Part shown: piece by piece, positions 56,811 through 64,000 of the stretch | Layout of the letters: each line of letters opens with the position of its first letter | Position numbering within the stretch: position 1 is the stretch's first letter | Origin: Bradyrhizobium jicamae | GTDB lineage: Bacteria > Pseudomonadota > Alphaproteobacteria > Rhizobiales > Xanthobacteraceae | Direction: 5' to 3' | NCBI RefSeq assembly: GCF_018130695.1 | Contig: NZ_JAFCJX010000009.1 | Span: 124,001 to 188,000, forward strand | DNA length: 64,000 nucleotides | Notes under the pieces: model-generated | Seen by the model: the letters and a program-made list of their open reading frames with translations, nothing else | What the model was told of the DNA's origin: nothing | The model's database searches: none | Made by a program: the position numbers and the translations under genes

Positions 56811-57107
56811 ATGACCAACAGCTTCGAGATTGACGACGGCGAGAACGGCGATGCCGCCGATGTGCTGGTCTGCCGCAGGATGACCCAGCCGCTGCTGATG
56901 CCCGACAACGAGATCGGGCTGTGCTCGCGCTGCGGCGAAGCGATCCAATTCCGACCGCATGTCTCGCCGCTGCCGAGCAAGGTCTGCGAAGTCTGCATCA
57001 TGCCGGAAATAGAGCAGCTGGGCGCGCGGGGCGAGCTGCATTCGATCATCACACCGGAAACGGCGGTTGAGCTGGGGCGCTATCTCCGCAGAAAGCGAGA
57101 GCATTGA
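56811..57107 (+). CDS. Zinc-ribbon protein with acidic N-terminus
   Basis: The 98-residue product has an acidic start (FEIDDGENGDAADVLVCRRM), then a zinc ribbon: IGLCSRCGEAIQFRPHVSPL and SKVCEVCIMPEIE, followed by a helical end. The CSRCGEAI.FRPH pattern resembles small zinc-binding proteins of phages and plasmids. Function unknown. Confidence 0.7.
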   Translation: MTNSFEIDDGENGDAADVLVCRRMTQPLLMPDNEIGLCSRCGEAIQFRPHVSPLPSKVCEVCIMPEIEQLGARGELHSIITPETAVELGRYLRRKREH

Positions 57108-57117
57108 GGATGCTAAC

Positions 57118-57540
57118 ATGCCCGAGCCAAAGAAGCACCGCTTGATCCTGATCGATCCCGCCGCGCGCCATATCACCGAGATCGAGAGCACCGCCACGCT
57201 GGCGGCCATGCACGAGCTGATCGGCGCGGATACGCTGTGCCATTTCGGACTCGCCCGCTGGGACGACAATGGCCAGATCGACAGCGGCTGGATGGATGAC
57301 GGTGGCCTTTCGCGAGGCGAGCCGATCCACGCTTTCCTGCTGCCGAGGGCCAAGGACCCGTTCGCAGGCCGCTGCGTGATCGTCGGCGCTGATCGCCATG
57401 GCGAGACCACCAGCTGCCGCATTCCCCTCGCTGTCCTGCGCAGCGATGTCTCGTGGCTGGGCCTGATTAAGCCTGAGGTAACGTGGGATCATACCGAGCA
57501 TGGGTCGCGCGCCATCGTCACCTATTCGCGGGTGAAGTGA
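57118..57540 (+). CDS. Hypothetical accessory protein (140 aa)
   Basis: ATG at 57118 with GAGG upstream. The 140-residue product has KKHRLILIDPAARHITEIES, TATLAAMHELIGADTLCHFG, WDDNGQIDSGWMDDGGLSRG, PFAGRCVIVGADRHGE. The opening IDPAARHITEIE with a later CVIVG.DRHGE pattern is shared by small proteins of plasmids and phages in alphaproteobacteria; no activity is known. It shares a base with the next start. Confidence 0.65.
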   Translation: MPEPKKHRLILIDPAARHITEIESTATLAAMHELIGADTLCHFGLARWDDNGQIDSGWMDDGGLSRGEPIHAFLLPRAKDPFAGRCVIVGADRHGETTSCRIPLAVLRSDVSWLGLIKPEVTWDHTEHGSRAIVTYSRVK

Positions 57541-57818
57541 TGGGGCCGCTGGAGCTGGTGATGCGGCGGCAGTGGGAAGCCGCGCAGCGCGGGGTGATGT
57601 CGCAATGGGTGGTCTATGACCATCCGCGCGACCACCCCGATGCCTTCGTCGCCAGACGCTGGGAAGTTATCCGGGGCACCCCGGAGCCGGTGCCGACGCA
57701 GGACATGATCGGCGGCGTCGATCTAAGCGAGCTGCGGGCTTGCCTGGGCGACGCGGGTCTGGTGAAACTGTCGCGCAGCGAGGGCGATCAGCCGCAGATC
57801 ATTGAGGTGTGGATATGA
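57540..57818 (+). CDS. Hypothetical accessory protein (92 aa)
   Basis: Starts at the A of the previous TGA (TGATGG). The product has MSQWVVYDHPRDHPDAFVAR, RWEVIRGTPEPVPTQDMIGG and DGDQP-like SEGDQPQIIEVWI at the end. The VVYDHPRD.PD.FVARRWEV pattern is common in alphaproteobacterial genomes and phages, without a known function. Coupled to the next gene. Confidence 0.7.
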   Translation: MGPLELVMRRQWEAAQRGVMSQWVVYDHPRDHPDAFVARRWEVIRGTPEPVPTQDMIGGVDLSELRACLGDAGLVKLSRSEGDQPQIIEVWI

Positions 57819-58120
57819 GCGAAAACGCCGGGTCGTTGTCGATGCGATTGATCGACCCGAACGACTATTGCGTCTTCGAGGACGGCCAGCGGATCGGCCG
57901 CATCCGGCATGCCAAAGAGCGCTCGCCCGGCGTTTGGCTCTGGAATGTCACCGTCACCATTCCCGGCCCGCCGTTCGGTGATGCGAAGTCGATCACAGAA
58001 GCCAAGGAGCGCTTCAAGACGGCGTGGCTCGCCTTCAAGGAGAAGCACGGCCCGGAGAAACTGGCGAAGGCCTATGGGGAGATGAACCGCGCCGACCGGC
58101 CGGATCGGTATCAGCGCTAG
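57815..58120 (+). CDS. Hypothetical accessory protein (101 aa)
   Basis: ATG at 57815 overlapping the previous stop. The product has MRLIDPNDYCVFEDGQRIGR, IRHAKERSPGVWLWNVTVTI, GDAKSITEAKERFKTAWLAF and a basic tail. The RIGRIR.A.ER.PG.W.WN pattern is widespread in Alphaproteobacteria, on chromosomes and phages, and of unknown role. It is the last gene of the coupled accessory run. Confidence 0.7.
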   Translation: MSENAGSLSMRLIDPNDYCVFEDGQRIGRIRHAKERSPGVWLWNVTVTIPGPPFGDAKSITEAKERFKTAWLAFKEKHGPEKLAKAYGEMNRADRPDRYQR

Positions 58121-58218
58121 GCGGCGACCTGTGAATAGTTGGGATCGGGCGCTGCGTTCTGTCGCGGCGCTACCTTGCATTGTGCCATCGTTGTCGCCCT
58201 GATTCGGCAAGGAAGGCG

Positions 58219-59229
58219 ATGATGGTCGCTCGGCGGCACCATTTTTTACCGCAATGCTATTTGAAGGGCTTCGCGCGGCCGAAGAAACACGGCAAGACGC
58301 ACCAAGTCGTCGTTTTTGATCGCGCAGGCAAATCCTTCACGTCTAACATCATCAACATCGCGGTGGAGCAGGATTTTAATCGCGTGGACGTCGAAGGTCA
58401 CCCGCCCGACACCTTCGAACAGTTGATGGCAGCCTTCGAGGGCGACCTCGGGCCAGCGCTCAGCCGGATACTGCAGGCACGCAACCTGCGAAACGAAGAG
58501 GATCGCGCCACGCTGCTGAACTTTATCGGCCTCGTTGCGATCCGCAATCCGCGCTTCCGAGAGACCTTCCGCGACTTCAACGAGCAGGTCCTGAACCAAT
58601 TGATGAACCTCGTCACCGCCGACAAGGATCGCTGGGAAGGTCAGGTCAAGAAGATGCGGGATAGCGGCTACGTCAAGCCCGACTCGCCCGAAGTGACATA
58701 TGAACAGATGCGGGACTTCGTGCAGCGGGGAGACTATCGCATCGAGCTGAACAAGGGCTTTCACATCGCGAGCGAGCTGAAGGGCTTCGATGCGATCCTC
58801 CCGACCTTGTTCAATCGGAAATGGGTCTGCCTGACGCCGCCAGCTGTCTCTGGTGGCTTCATCACATCAGACCATCCAGTTTGCCTGATGTTCTCCGACC
58901 CCGCCTTGCGCGGCAAGTTCTTCGGACCGGGGCATGGCCTGAAAGGCACCGAGATCATCTTCCCGGTATCTCGGCATCTTGCCGTCGTCGGGGCCTTCGA
59001 ACTCAAAGAGGATGAGATCCAATTGCCCGAGGAGCATGTCGCCCGGGTGAATGGAGCCGTCGCCGCCTGCGCCGAGCGGCAAGTGTACGCGCACAATATC
59101 GACTTCAACTATCTGCGCCGGGACAATGAGAAGCCCCGCCGTGGAGCCGAGCTGGTGAACGACCTCGATTTCCGCAGCGGAGGCTCAGTAAGCCCATCCG
59201 CTGCATCTCGGAAACCAAGATCGCTGTGA
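58219..59229 (+). CDS. DUF4238 protein
   Basis: The 336-residue protein begins MMVARRHHFLPQCYLKGFAR, the hallmark of DUF4238. It continues with IVEQD-type AVEQDFNRVDVEG, FEQLMAAFEGDLGPALSRIL, LLNFIGLVAIRNPRFRETFR and SGGFITSDHPVCLMFSDPAL. Its HHFLPQ and TSDHPV motifs are conserved and may form an active site, but no activity has been established to my knowledge. AAGGAAGG precedes tandem ATG codons. DUF4238 genes often lie in accessory or defence-rich regions. Confidence 0.82.
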   Translation: MMVARRHHFLPQCYLKGFARPKKHGKTHQVVVFDRAGKSFTSNIINIAVEQDFNRVDVEGHPPDTFEQLMAAFEGDLGPALSRILQARNLRNEEDRATLLNFIGLVAIRNPRFRETFRDFNEQVLNQLMNLVTADKDRWEGQVKKMRDSGYVKPDSPEVTYEQMRDFVQRGDYRIELNKGFHIASELKGFDAILPTLFNRKWVCLTPPAVSGGFITSDHPVCLMFSDPALRGKFFGPGHGLKGTEIIFPVSRHLAVVGAFELKEDEIQLPEEHVARVNGAVAACAERQVYAHNIDFNYLRRDNEKPRRGAELVNDLDFRSGGSVSPSAASRKPRSL

Positions 59230-59246
59230 CATGGTGGTTGTGAGCT

Positions 59247-59984
59247 ATGATCCTGATTTATGAAAAGGCCGTCCCTGAAGGCGAGCGCGCGGACCTCGCA
59301 AAGGTGAATGCCCAGCTGGAGAGTCTGGCGGCGCTTCGGCTCGCGCAGATTGATCTGCGCGATGAGCCGTATTGCTTGTCGCGGATAGCGTGGCAGATCG
59401 CGATCTTTTCCAATGCAATGGTGCATCGATTTGTCGCGCTTGCCGAGGGCGTGGCGATTTCCTGGAACGCCTCCAACTCTCTCAGTGCTGTTCTGAACGC
59501 TCGGGCGGCGATGGAGACGTTCGCTTTTTACTATGACTTTGGCAAGCGGCTCTCGCAACTGGTGCCGAGCAACGACTTCGAGGCCATCAACCAACTGATT
59601 ACGAAGTGCCTGTTCGGCACGATGGATCAGGAACTGCTGAAGGAGTTTCCCGAGTTCAAGCTGCGGTCGATTATGAACTCCATCGATGCGGTCGACGAAG
59701 ATGTCTTACCGGGCTTTCGCGGGCACTACGAAACGCTTTCCGAGTTCTGCCACCCCAACTCCTTTGGACATCGCGGTCTGTTCTCAGCGCGGGATCGAGC
59801 TACAGGGATCACGACCTTTGAAATGCGACAAAATTTCATCATTCCGCTCAAGGCAGCGTTTGGCTTGGCCGGGCTGTTCGAACGCTCACATCGATCCATC
59901 GATTCCGATCTGAGAGCGCTGGCTCAAGCCCATCACGCGGCACATCCATCACCGCTCAACTTCGGCGGGCTAGATGATGGGTAA
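59247..59984 (+). CDS. All-helical protein next to DUF4238
   Basis: The 245-residue product is nearly all helix: KVNAQLESLAALRLAQIDLR, IAWQIAIFSNAMVHRFVALA, AVLNARAAMETFAFYYDFGK and the motif YETLSEFCHPNSFGHRGLFS. The R.AMET helix and LSEFCHPN segment resemble HEPN-like or DUF5677-like proteins. It follows DUF4238 by 17 bases in the same direction, so the two may form a unit. Function unknown. Confidence 0.65.
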   Translation: MILIYEKAVPEGERADLAKVNAQLESLAALRLAQIDLRDEPYCLSRIAWQIAIFSNAMVHRFVALAEGVAISWNASNSLSAVLNARAAMETFAFYYDFGKRLSQLVPSNDFEAINQLITKCLFGTMDQELLKEFPEFKLRSIMNSIDAVDEDVLPGFRGHYETLSEFCHPNSFGHRGLFSARDRATGITTFEMRQNFIIPLKAAFGLAGLFERSHRSIDSDLRALAQAHHAAHPSPLNFGGLDDG

Positions 59985-60004
59985 TGGCAGGCCGTTCCGA
60001 CACC

Positions 60005-60361
60005 TTAGAGCGCGCTCGCAGCTTGACCGGCAAGGCGCAAGGTCAGCTGGCGATCCGGCCCGACATGGGCGTCGATGAAGGCTTCGAGATGCTCGGGCGG
60101 ATCGCGGCCCTCAAGCTCCAGCCGCCGCAGGACATCGCTGGCGACCGCATGCGAGACATCAGCGCAGCGCCCGGTCTGGGGGTTGGCCACGATCACGCGC
60201 AGCGGCTCGCTGTACTCGCCAGCAATCAAGTTGGCGATGATGGTGTCCAGATCAGCCTTCTCCAGATCGGTCTCCAGAAAAGAAGGCCCGTCGTGAAAGT
60301 CGTTTATTACAAGGTAGTAATCCGGCTCCGCGCCCGGGACAATCGACGGCATCCCACGCAT
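60005..60361 (-). CDS. Small host-type alpha/beta protein
   Basis: Leftward ORF with ATG at 60361, six bases after GGGAG. The 118-residue product has PDYYLVINDFHDGPSFLETD, DTIIANLIAGEYSEPLRVIV and ANPQTGRCADVSHAVASDVL. Proteins of this pattern (Y.V..DF....F.ETD, LI.G.Y..P.RV...N...G...DV) are common on alphaproteobacterial chromosomes, function unknown. It overlaps no other gene and faces the ligase gene. Confidence 0.7.
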   Translation of the reverse strand: MRGMPSIVPGAEPDYYLVINDFHDGPSFLETDLEKADLDTIIANLIAGEYSEPLRVIVANPQTGRCADVSHAVASDVLRRLELEGRDPPEHLEAFIDAHVGPDRQLTLRLAGQAASAL

Positions 60362-60429
60362 ACGCAACTCCCGTCTCGACCGGCAAAACTGTACCCCAAA
60401 CCGGGCGCGGGACTCGCATAAATTTTAAC

Positions 60430-61047
60430 ATGACCTATCTGCATCCTATGCGCAGGGACGTTCTGTTCGCTCTGCCGGTCAAGGCCGCCCAAGTTCCGGC
60501 TGGGCCTGACTGGCTCCATGAGATCAAGCACGATGGCTACCGGATGATGATCGTTCGGGAGGGCAAGCGCGTGCGGCTGCGGACCAAGAACGGGCACGAT
60601 TGGACCGACCGCTATCCGGTGATCGTTGAGGCGGCCCTGAAGCTGCGCCAGAACCACTTCGAGCTTGACGGTGAAGCAGTGCTGTTGGGGGTCGATGGGA
60701 CATCGGACTTCGGGGGTCTGCACTCCCGCAAGTACGACGACGAGGTCCAGTTCTACGCCTTCGACATGCTGTCGGGCGGCGGCGATGATCACCGCCGGCT
60801 GCCGCTGTCGCTGCGCAAGCAGAACCTTGCAGCGTTGCTAGCGCGTAGGCCTGAAGGCATCCATGCCGCACCCTACGAGCAAGGTGAGATTGGCCCCGAT
60901 CTGTTCCGCCACGCATGCCTACATGGGCTGGAAGGGCTGGTCTCGAAACATGTCGGCCGCGCCTATGGCGTCGGGCGCTGCACGCACTGGCTCAAGGTGA
61001 AGAACCCGAAGCACCCAGCCTATCGGCGGGTGCAGGATCAGTTCTAA
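60430..61047 (+). CDS. Short ATP-dependent DNA ligase-like protein
   Basis: The 205-residue protein contains the nucleotidyltransferase motifs of ATP-dependent ligases: motif I EIKHDGYRMMIVREGKRVRL (catalytic Lys), motif III NHFELDGEAVLLGVDGTSDF, QFYAFDMLSGGG, motif IV GLEGLVSKHVGRAYGVGRC and motif V HWLKVKNPKHP. It lacks the C-terminal OB-fold and motif VI of full ligases such as LigD. Stand-alone short forms occur in Alphaproteobacteria. It may be active alone, need a partner, or be a remnant. Confidence 0.85.
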   Translation: MTYLHPMRRDVLFALPVKAAQVPAGPDWLHEIKHDGYRMMIVREGKRVRLRTKNGHDWTDRYPVIVEAALKLRQNHFELDGEAVLLGVDGTSDFGGLHSRKYDDEVQFYAFDMLSGGGDDHRRLPLSLRKQNLAALLARRPEGIHAAPYEQGEIGPDLFRHACLHGLEGLVSKHVGRAYGVGRCTHWLKVKNPKHPAYRRVQDQF

Positions 61048-61186
61048 AGTTTGTGCACAACCTGCGGCTCGGATGGTGTTGCTGTTCGGTGGCGTGCGCC
61101 GCAGACAAACTCATATCACCCGAGTGCAGGGAGGAGATCACGAAGGTCTAGGCCTACGGCGAATATTCGGCTGTGACAAACGCTCG

Positions 61187-63523
61187 CTATTTTTGCAAGC
61201 ATGCCTCTATTGCCTCGCCGATGCTCTCGGTGTGTGAGGGCTGTATGCGGCCATTACGGAGCCGCCAGACCGTATGACCCGTAGAACCCGACTTCTTGCT
61301 GAACTCGCCAGTAGGCGCGATCGTCCACTCGCCCTTCGTGATGAGCCGGATGACCAACAGCAGGCCGTCCTCCATGGGCTCGATGTCGAATAGTTTCCGT
61401 CCGGCGTCCTCTGTGATGAGATGATCGCCTTTCGTATCGAGTGCAAAAACTACCCTGTCGAGCCAGACGAGGAAGTCAGGCGAGAAAGTGCGCGTGTTGC
61501 CATGGTCGAGGAGCGGGATAGAGAAACCGCCTTGCGACGGATTGCGACACCACACGCGCTTCGTCTTATCGAGCGCCTCCGCGAACGGCCGCTCATCATT
61601 ATTTAGGCCGCTATAGCCGCGATGAATGGCATTCTTGAATGGCATGAGCTTCCCTTCGTCGATCGGCACATTGCCGACGACATAAGGATGGTCGAGTGCG
61701 TTTTGAACGAGCTTAGAACGTTCGATGTAGGTTTTCACGATGTTGCGCGCCTGCTCGCGCAAATGATCCGCAGCCGCGCTATTGTATTCGATCAAAGCAT
61801 CGAATTTAGGATGCTCGATATCGCAGATGTTTATCGGGCTGAGCGTCCGATCGCCGTGTGCAGGGAAGAGTTGCTGAATTTCGCGGCGAAGAATCCAGCG
61901 TGCGGTCACGCGGTTGCTATGTTCGACCTCGACCCACTCCTCAGTTTGAGTAGTGCCCTCACCAATAGTCTGAAGGACTTGGATGCGGCCACCCTTTCCG
62001 ATCGTACTAGAGCCGCCCTGTCGAAAGTCGACGATCCGATCGACTATTTTCCCCACCGGAGCCCTGGCTTCACTTGAATCGATACTGACAGTGGGGACTT
62101 GGCGCTGCTTCGTGGCTTCCGCGTAGGTGCGAGACCCTCCTTTCGTGGTCCGCCTAATTGTTAGTGTGATCTCGGGGCTCTCCGCTGCAAGCTTCCGTTC
62201 GACATCTTCGAGAATGGCTTCGAACACGCCGCGCTCATCAGTGCGGATATAAAAGTGAGCTGTATTGAGACTCGGCGCGGCATAGTGCTGAGCACCCGGC
62301 TGGCGCAAGACACGACCGACGATCTGAGTCACTTGATCGGGCGAGCCCATATCCTTGTCAATGTACGCAAACGCGCATTCTGGCTCGTCCCAACCTTCCT
62401 GAAGGCCAAGGTTGAAGATGATGTGCTCGTACCCGCCTGCGATAAAGGTGTCGTAATCGGAATCGCCCCCCGCAAATAAATTAAACCCCCTAGGAGGGGG
62501 GAACTTCGAATCGAATCGGAGGTCGCAGTAGACGGCAATTTTGGCGGGGTCGATCTTCGCGCTTTCGACTAGATGCCGCCATATCTGTATCGGCCGCGCA
62601 TGGCGTTGATCAAAAGGCCGAGCGGCATCTTCACGCATTGTCCCGCCCTCGGGGACGTTTGTCGTTGCTACATAGATCGCCTTCGGTCGGAATGGCAAGC
62701 CGAGATCATGCGCCGCTTCGGTAGCCTGCTTCATCTCGGCGAGCATGTCGTTGATGGCAAGCTCCATTGGCGTGAGGTAGCCGCCGAGCATGATATTCTT
62801 CTTCACAAGCCCGGAGCTTACGACGTCGGCGCTGCGGAGCTTCGTGACAAGATCGTCGTCGGTCCAGCGTTTGTCGTTTCGAAGTCGCTCGATCGTGGAA
62901 GAAAGCGCCTGAGGAACACGGGTTGTGGCCGAGGCCGCGATCAGCGCATCTGGCATAAGCTCCATGAGGAGCTGCGTCTGCTGGTCCGAAAGATTGTGGC
63001 CCTCGTCATACACGATGATAAGCGGCCGGCGCCGTCCTTGTCGGTCGCGTCTCTCCTTAAGCTGGTCCCAAAGCGATTGTTCAGCTACATCGAGCCGAAC
63101 TCGGAAAATACGGCGATCGCCCTCTTCCTTGTCTCGCTGATTGAAGCGGCCGACAGTGGCGATTAGCAGGAGGCCTTGGCTAGAGTCGGCCACCGCTTCA
63201 GGCGTGCACTCGAGTAGGGGCTTGATATCGAATTCGCCCACTAGGCTGCTGTACTTACCCGTAGAGAGGTTGGTCAGAGTCTGCCATACGACGATGCGAC
63301 CTTTGGACAGCCATAGGACGACGGGCTCCACGCTGAGCTGCGAGCGAATTTGCTCGATCGCGTCAGCAAGGATAACGGTCTTGCCACTACCGGTAATGGC
63401 CGAAAGATTCTGATAGAAGGGGACGAGCTGCCTGCGCGTGACGGTCAGCGGGTCCTGCATGTAGGTTTGGAAGCGCGAGGCAATCTGACTAGCTGCCGCG
63501 GCCTGGAACGGGAAAAGCTCCAT
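61187..63523 (-). CDS. Type III restriction enzyme Res subunit (helicase-nuclease)
   Basis: The 778-residue protein is a superfamily 2 helicase with a C-terminal nuclease. Motifs in order: LSAITGSGKTVILADAIEQI (Walker A), PLIIVYDEGHNLSDQQTQLL (DEGH Walker B), ALIAASATTRVPQAL (motif III), HIIFNLGLQEGWDEPECAFA (motif V region), QVTQIVGRVLRQPGAQHYAA (motif VI). The end has TFSPDFLVWLDRVVFALDTK, a PD...D-x-K nuclease site. The ATG at 63523 is chosen; a TTG at 63535 overlaps the Mod stop. With Mod upstream it cuts unmodified DNA by ATP-driven sliding. Confidence 0.9.
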   Translation of the reverse strand: MELFPFQAAAASQIASRFQTYMQDPLTVTRRQLVPFYQNLSAITGSGKTVILADAIEQIRSQLSVEPVVLWLSKGRIVVWQTLTNLSTGKYSSLVGEFDIKPLLECTPEAVADSSQGLLLIATVGRFNQRDKEEGDRRIFRVRLDVAEQSLWDQLKERRDRQGRRRPLIIVYDEGHNLSDQQTQLLMELMPDALIAASATTRVPQALSSTIERLRNDKRWTDDDLVTKLRSADVVSSGLVKKNIMLGGYLTPMELAINDMLAEMKQATEAAHDLGLPFRPKAIYVATTNVPEGGTMREDAARPFDQRHARPIQIWRHLVESAKIDPAKIAVYCDLRFDSKFPPPRGFNLFAGGDSDYDTFIAGGYEHIIFNLGLQEGWDEPECAFAYIDKDMGSPDQVTQIVGRVLRQPGAQHYAAPSLNTAHFYIRTDERGVFEAILEDVERKLAAESPEITLTIRRTTKGGSRTYAEATKQRQVPTVSIDSSEARAPVGKIVDRIVDFRQGGSSTIGKGGRIQVLQTIGEGTTQTEEWVEVEHSNRVTARWILRREIQQLFPAHGDRTLSPINICDIEHPKFDALIEYNSAAADHLREQARNIVKTYIERSKLVQNALDHPYVVGNVPIDEGKLMPFKNAIHRGYSGLNNDERPFAEALDKTKRVWCRNPSQGGFSIPLLDHGNTRTFSPDFLVWLDRVVFALDTKGDHLITEDAGRKLFDIEPMEDGLLLVIRLITKGEWTIAPTGEFSKKSGSTGHTVWRLRNGRIQPSHTESIGEAIEACLQK

Positions 63524-63531
63524 GGCGGGAC

Positions 63532-64000
63532 TCAATCCTCTTCGTTGAAACGATCGCTGTTCTCGTTGAGCCCTAGATGGGCGAGAATCTTGTCCGGAAT
63601 TTTCCAGAACTGAACGTTCTTGGATTGATAGAGCTCATACCGCGCATAGATGTGATACGGGGGCTTTAATTCAGCCTTCTCAGCATCTTTCAACACGTCT
63701 CTATAGGTCTCGCGGTCGAGCTGTCCGACCGGCCCTTCGCCGTCCCAAATGATGAAATATCCTTCGCCGCGATCGTTCCTTCCTACGAGGTAGCGAAACT
63801 TTGGCTCGTCGATTCGGATCAGTCCGGGAGAGCTTCGGTTAGAGGTCTCCCAATGAGACGTGATCACAACGTCCACGAGTTCGTCCTTCTTCATGGACAG
63901 CACGGTTTTGGCGTCGATCTGCTTCATCAGAAGCCGATACTCGAAAGCGCCACCAAGTGGCTCGCCCTCGGAGCCATCTGGTCTCTCGCCTGTGATGGCA
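63532..64000 (-). CDS. Type III DNA methyltransferase Mod, C-terminal end (cut by window edge)
   Basis: The frame is open from 63532 to the window edge without a stop, so the gene continues to the right. The end ITGERPDGSEGEPLGGAFEY, then DELVDVVITSHWETS, KFRYLVGRNDRGEGYFIIWD and YELYQSKNVQFWKIPDKILA matches the C-terminal part of type III Mod adenine methyltransferases. There the GG.F.Y strand is followed by a domain with G..Y.I.W.G and FK.IP. The visible 156 codons lack the catalytic motifs. It lies directly upstream of the Res gene, as in type III systems. Confidence 0.82.
   Translation of the reverse strand, partial: AITGERPDGSEGEPLGGAFEYRLLMKQIDAKTVLSMKKDELVDVVITSHWETSNRSSPGLIRIDEPKFRYLVGRNDRGEGYFIIWDGEGPVGQLDRETYRDVLKDAEKAELKPPYHIYARYELYQSKNVQFWKIPDKILAHLGLNENSDRFNEED

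Overview
The window is GC-rich, uses start codons and AGGA/GGAG ribosome binding sites typical of proteobacteria, and has the gene style of an alphaproteobacterium, most likely a sphingomonad (inferred from protein style and a TonB-dependent receptor; not proven). Nearly all of it is one contractile-tailed (myovirus) phage genome, probably a prophage. A chromosomal-looking receptor gene lies on its left, and accessory genes plus a type III restriction-modification system lie on its right. No integrase, transposase or att repeat is visible, so the true ends are not fixed.

Layout. 1-524: start of a TonB-dependent receptor. 700-7452: a leftward early operon of tightly overlapping genes, running from a YqaJ-like recombinase and an ERF annealing protein at its promoter end to an AlpA-like regulator at its far end. 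7453-7846: divergent control region. 7847-16288: rightward early genes (Cro-like HTH protein, VRR-NUC nuclease, MT-A70 adenine methyltransferase, TSCPD protein, C5-cytosine methyltransferase, primase, helicase, small membrane proteins), with one opposing regulator gene at 8646-9044. 16289-16780: long leader. 16781-30761: ParB-like protein, Mom-type DNA modification protein, terminase, HNH nuclease, a protease-capsid fusion, portal, collagen-like protein, connectors and tail sheath. 30772-38320: a leftward czc-type metal efflux cassette inserted between tail sheath and tail tube. 38773-52936: the rest of a Mu-like tail (tube, frameshifted chaperones, tape measure, gpN-like, gp44-gp48-like baseplate, fibres). 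52963-58120: a strong terminator, then a rightward run of small accessory genes headed by two DNA-binding proteins. 58219-61047: accessory genes of uncertain origin (DUF4238, an all-helical protein, a short ATP-dependent ligase). 61187-64000, leftward: Res and the end of Mod of a type III restriction system.

How it works together. The left operon supplies recombination. The right early operon supplies replication and at least three different DNA modification enzymes (MT-A70, Dcm-type, Mom), which together look like layered protection of phage DNA. Head genes follow the HK97 plan, while tail genes follow the Mu plan (sheath, tube, gp41-like chaperones, gpN, gp44, gp45, gp46, gp47, gp48). No holin-endolysin cassette is recognisable; the only clear cell-wall-cutting domains are within the tape measure protein.

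Most unusual points: (1) the cytosine methyltransferase gene is read in two frames over about 950 bases, and both frames look like conserved proteins; (2) a complete metal efflux cassette sits between sheath and tube with only 10 bases separating it from the sheath stop codon; (3) the MT-A70 gene carries two identical 16-base palindromes just after its own helix-turn-helix coding region; (4) a TGGCCA-N3-TGGCCA motif recurs at module boundaries; (5) a heavily self-complementary segment follows the helicase gene and may be the replication origin.
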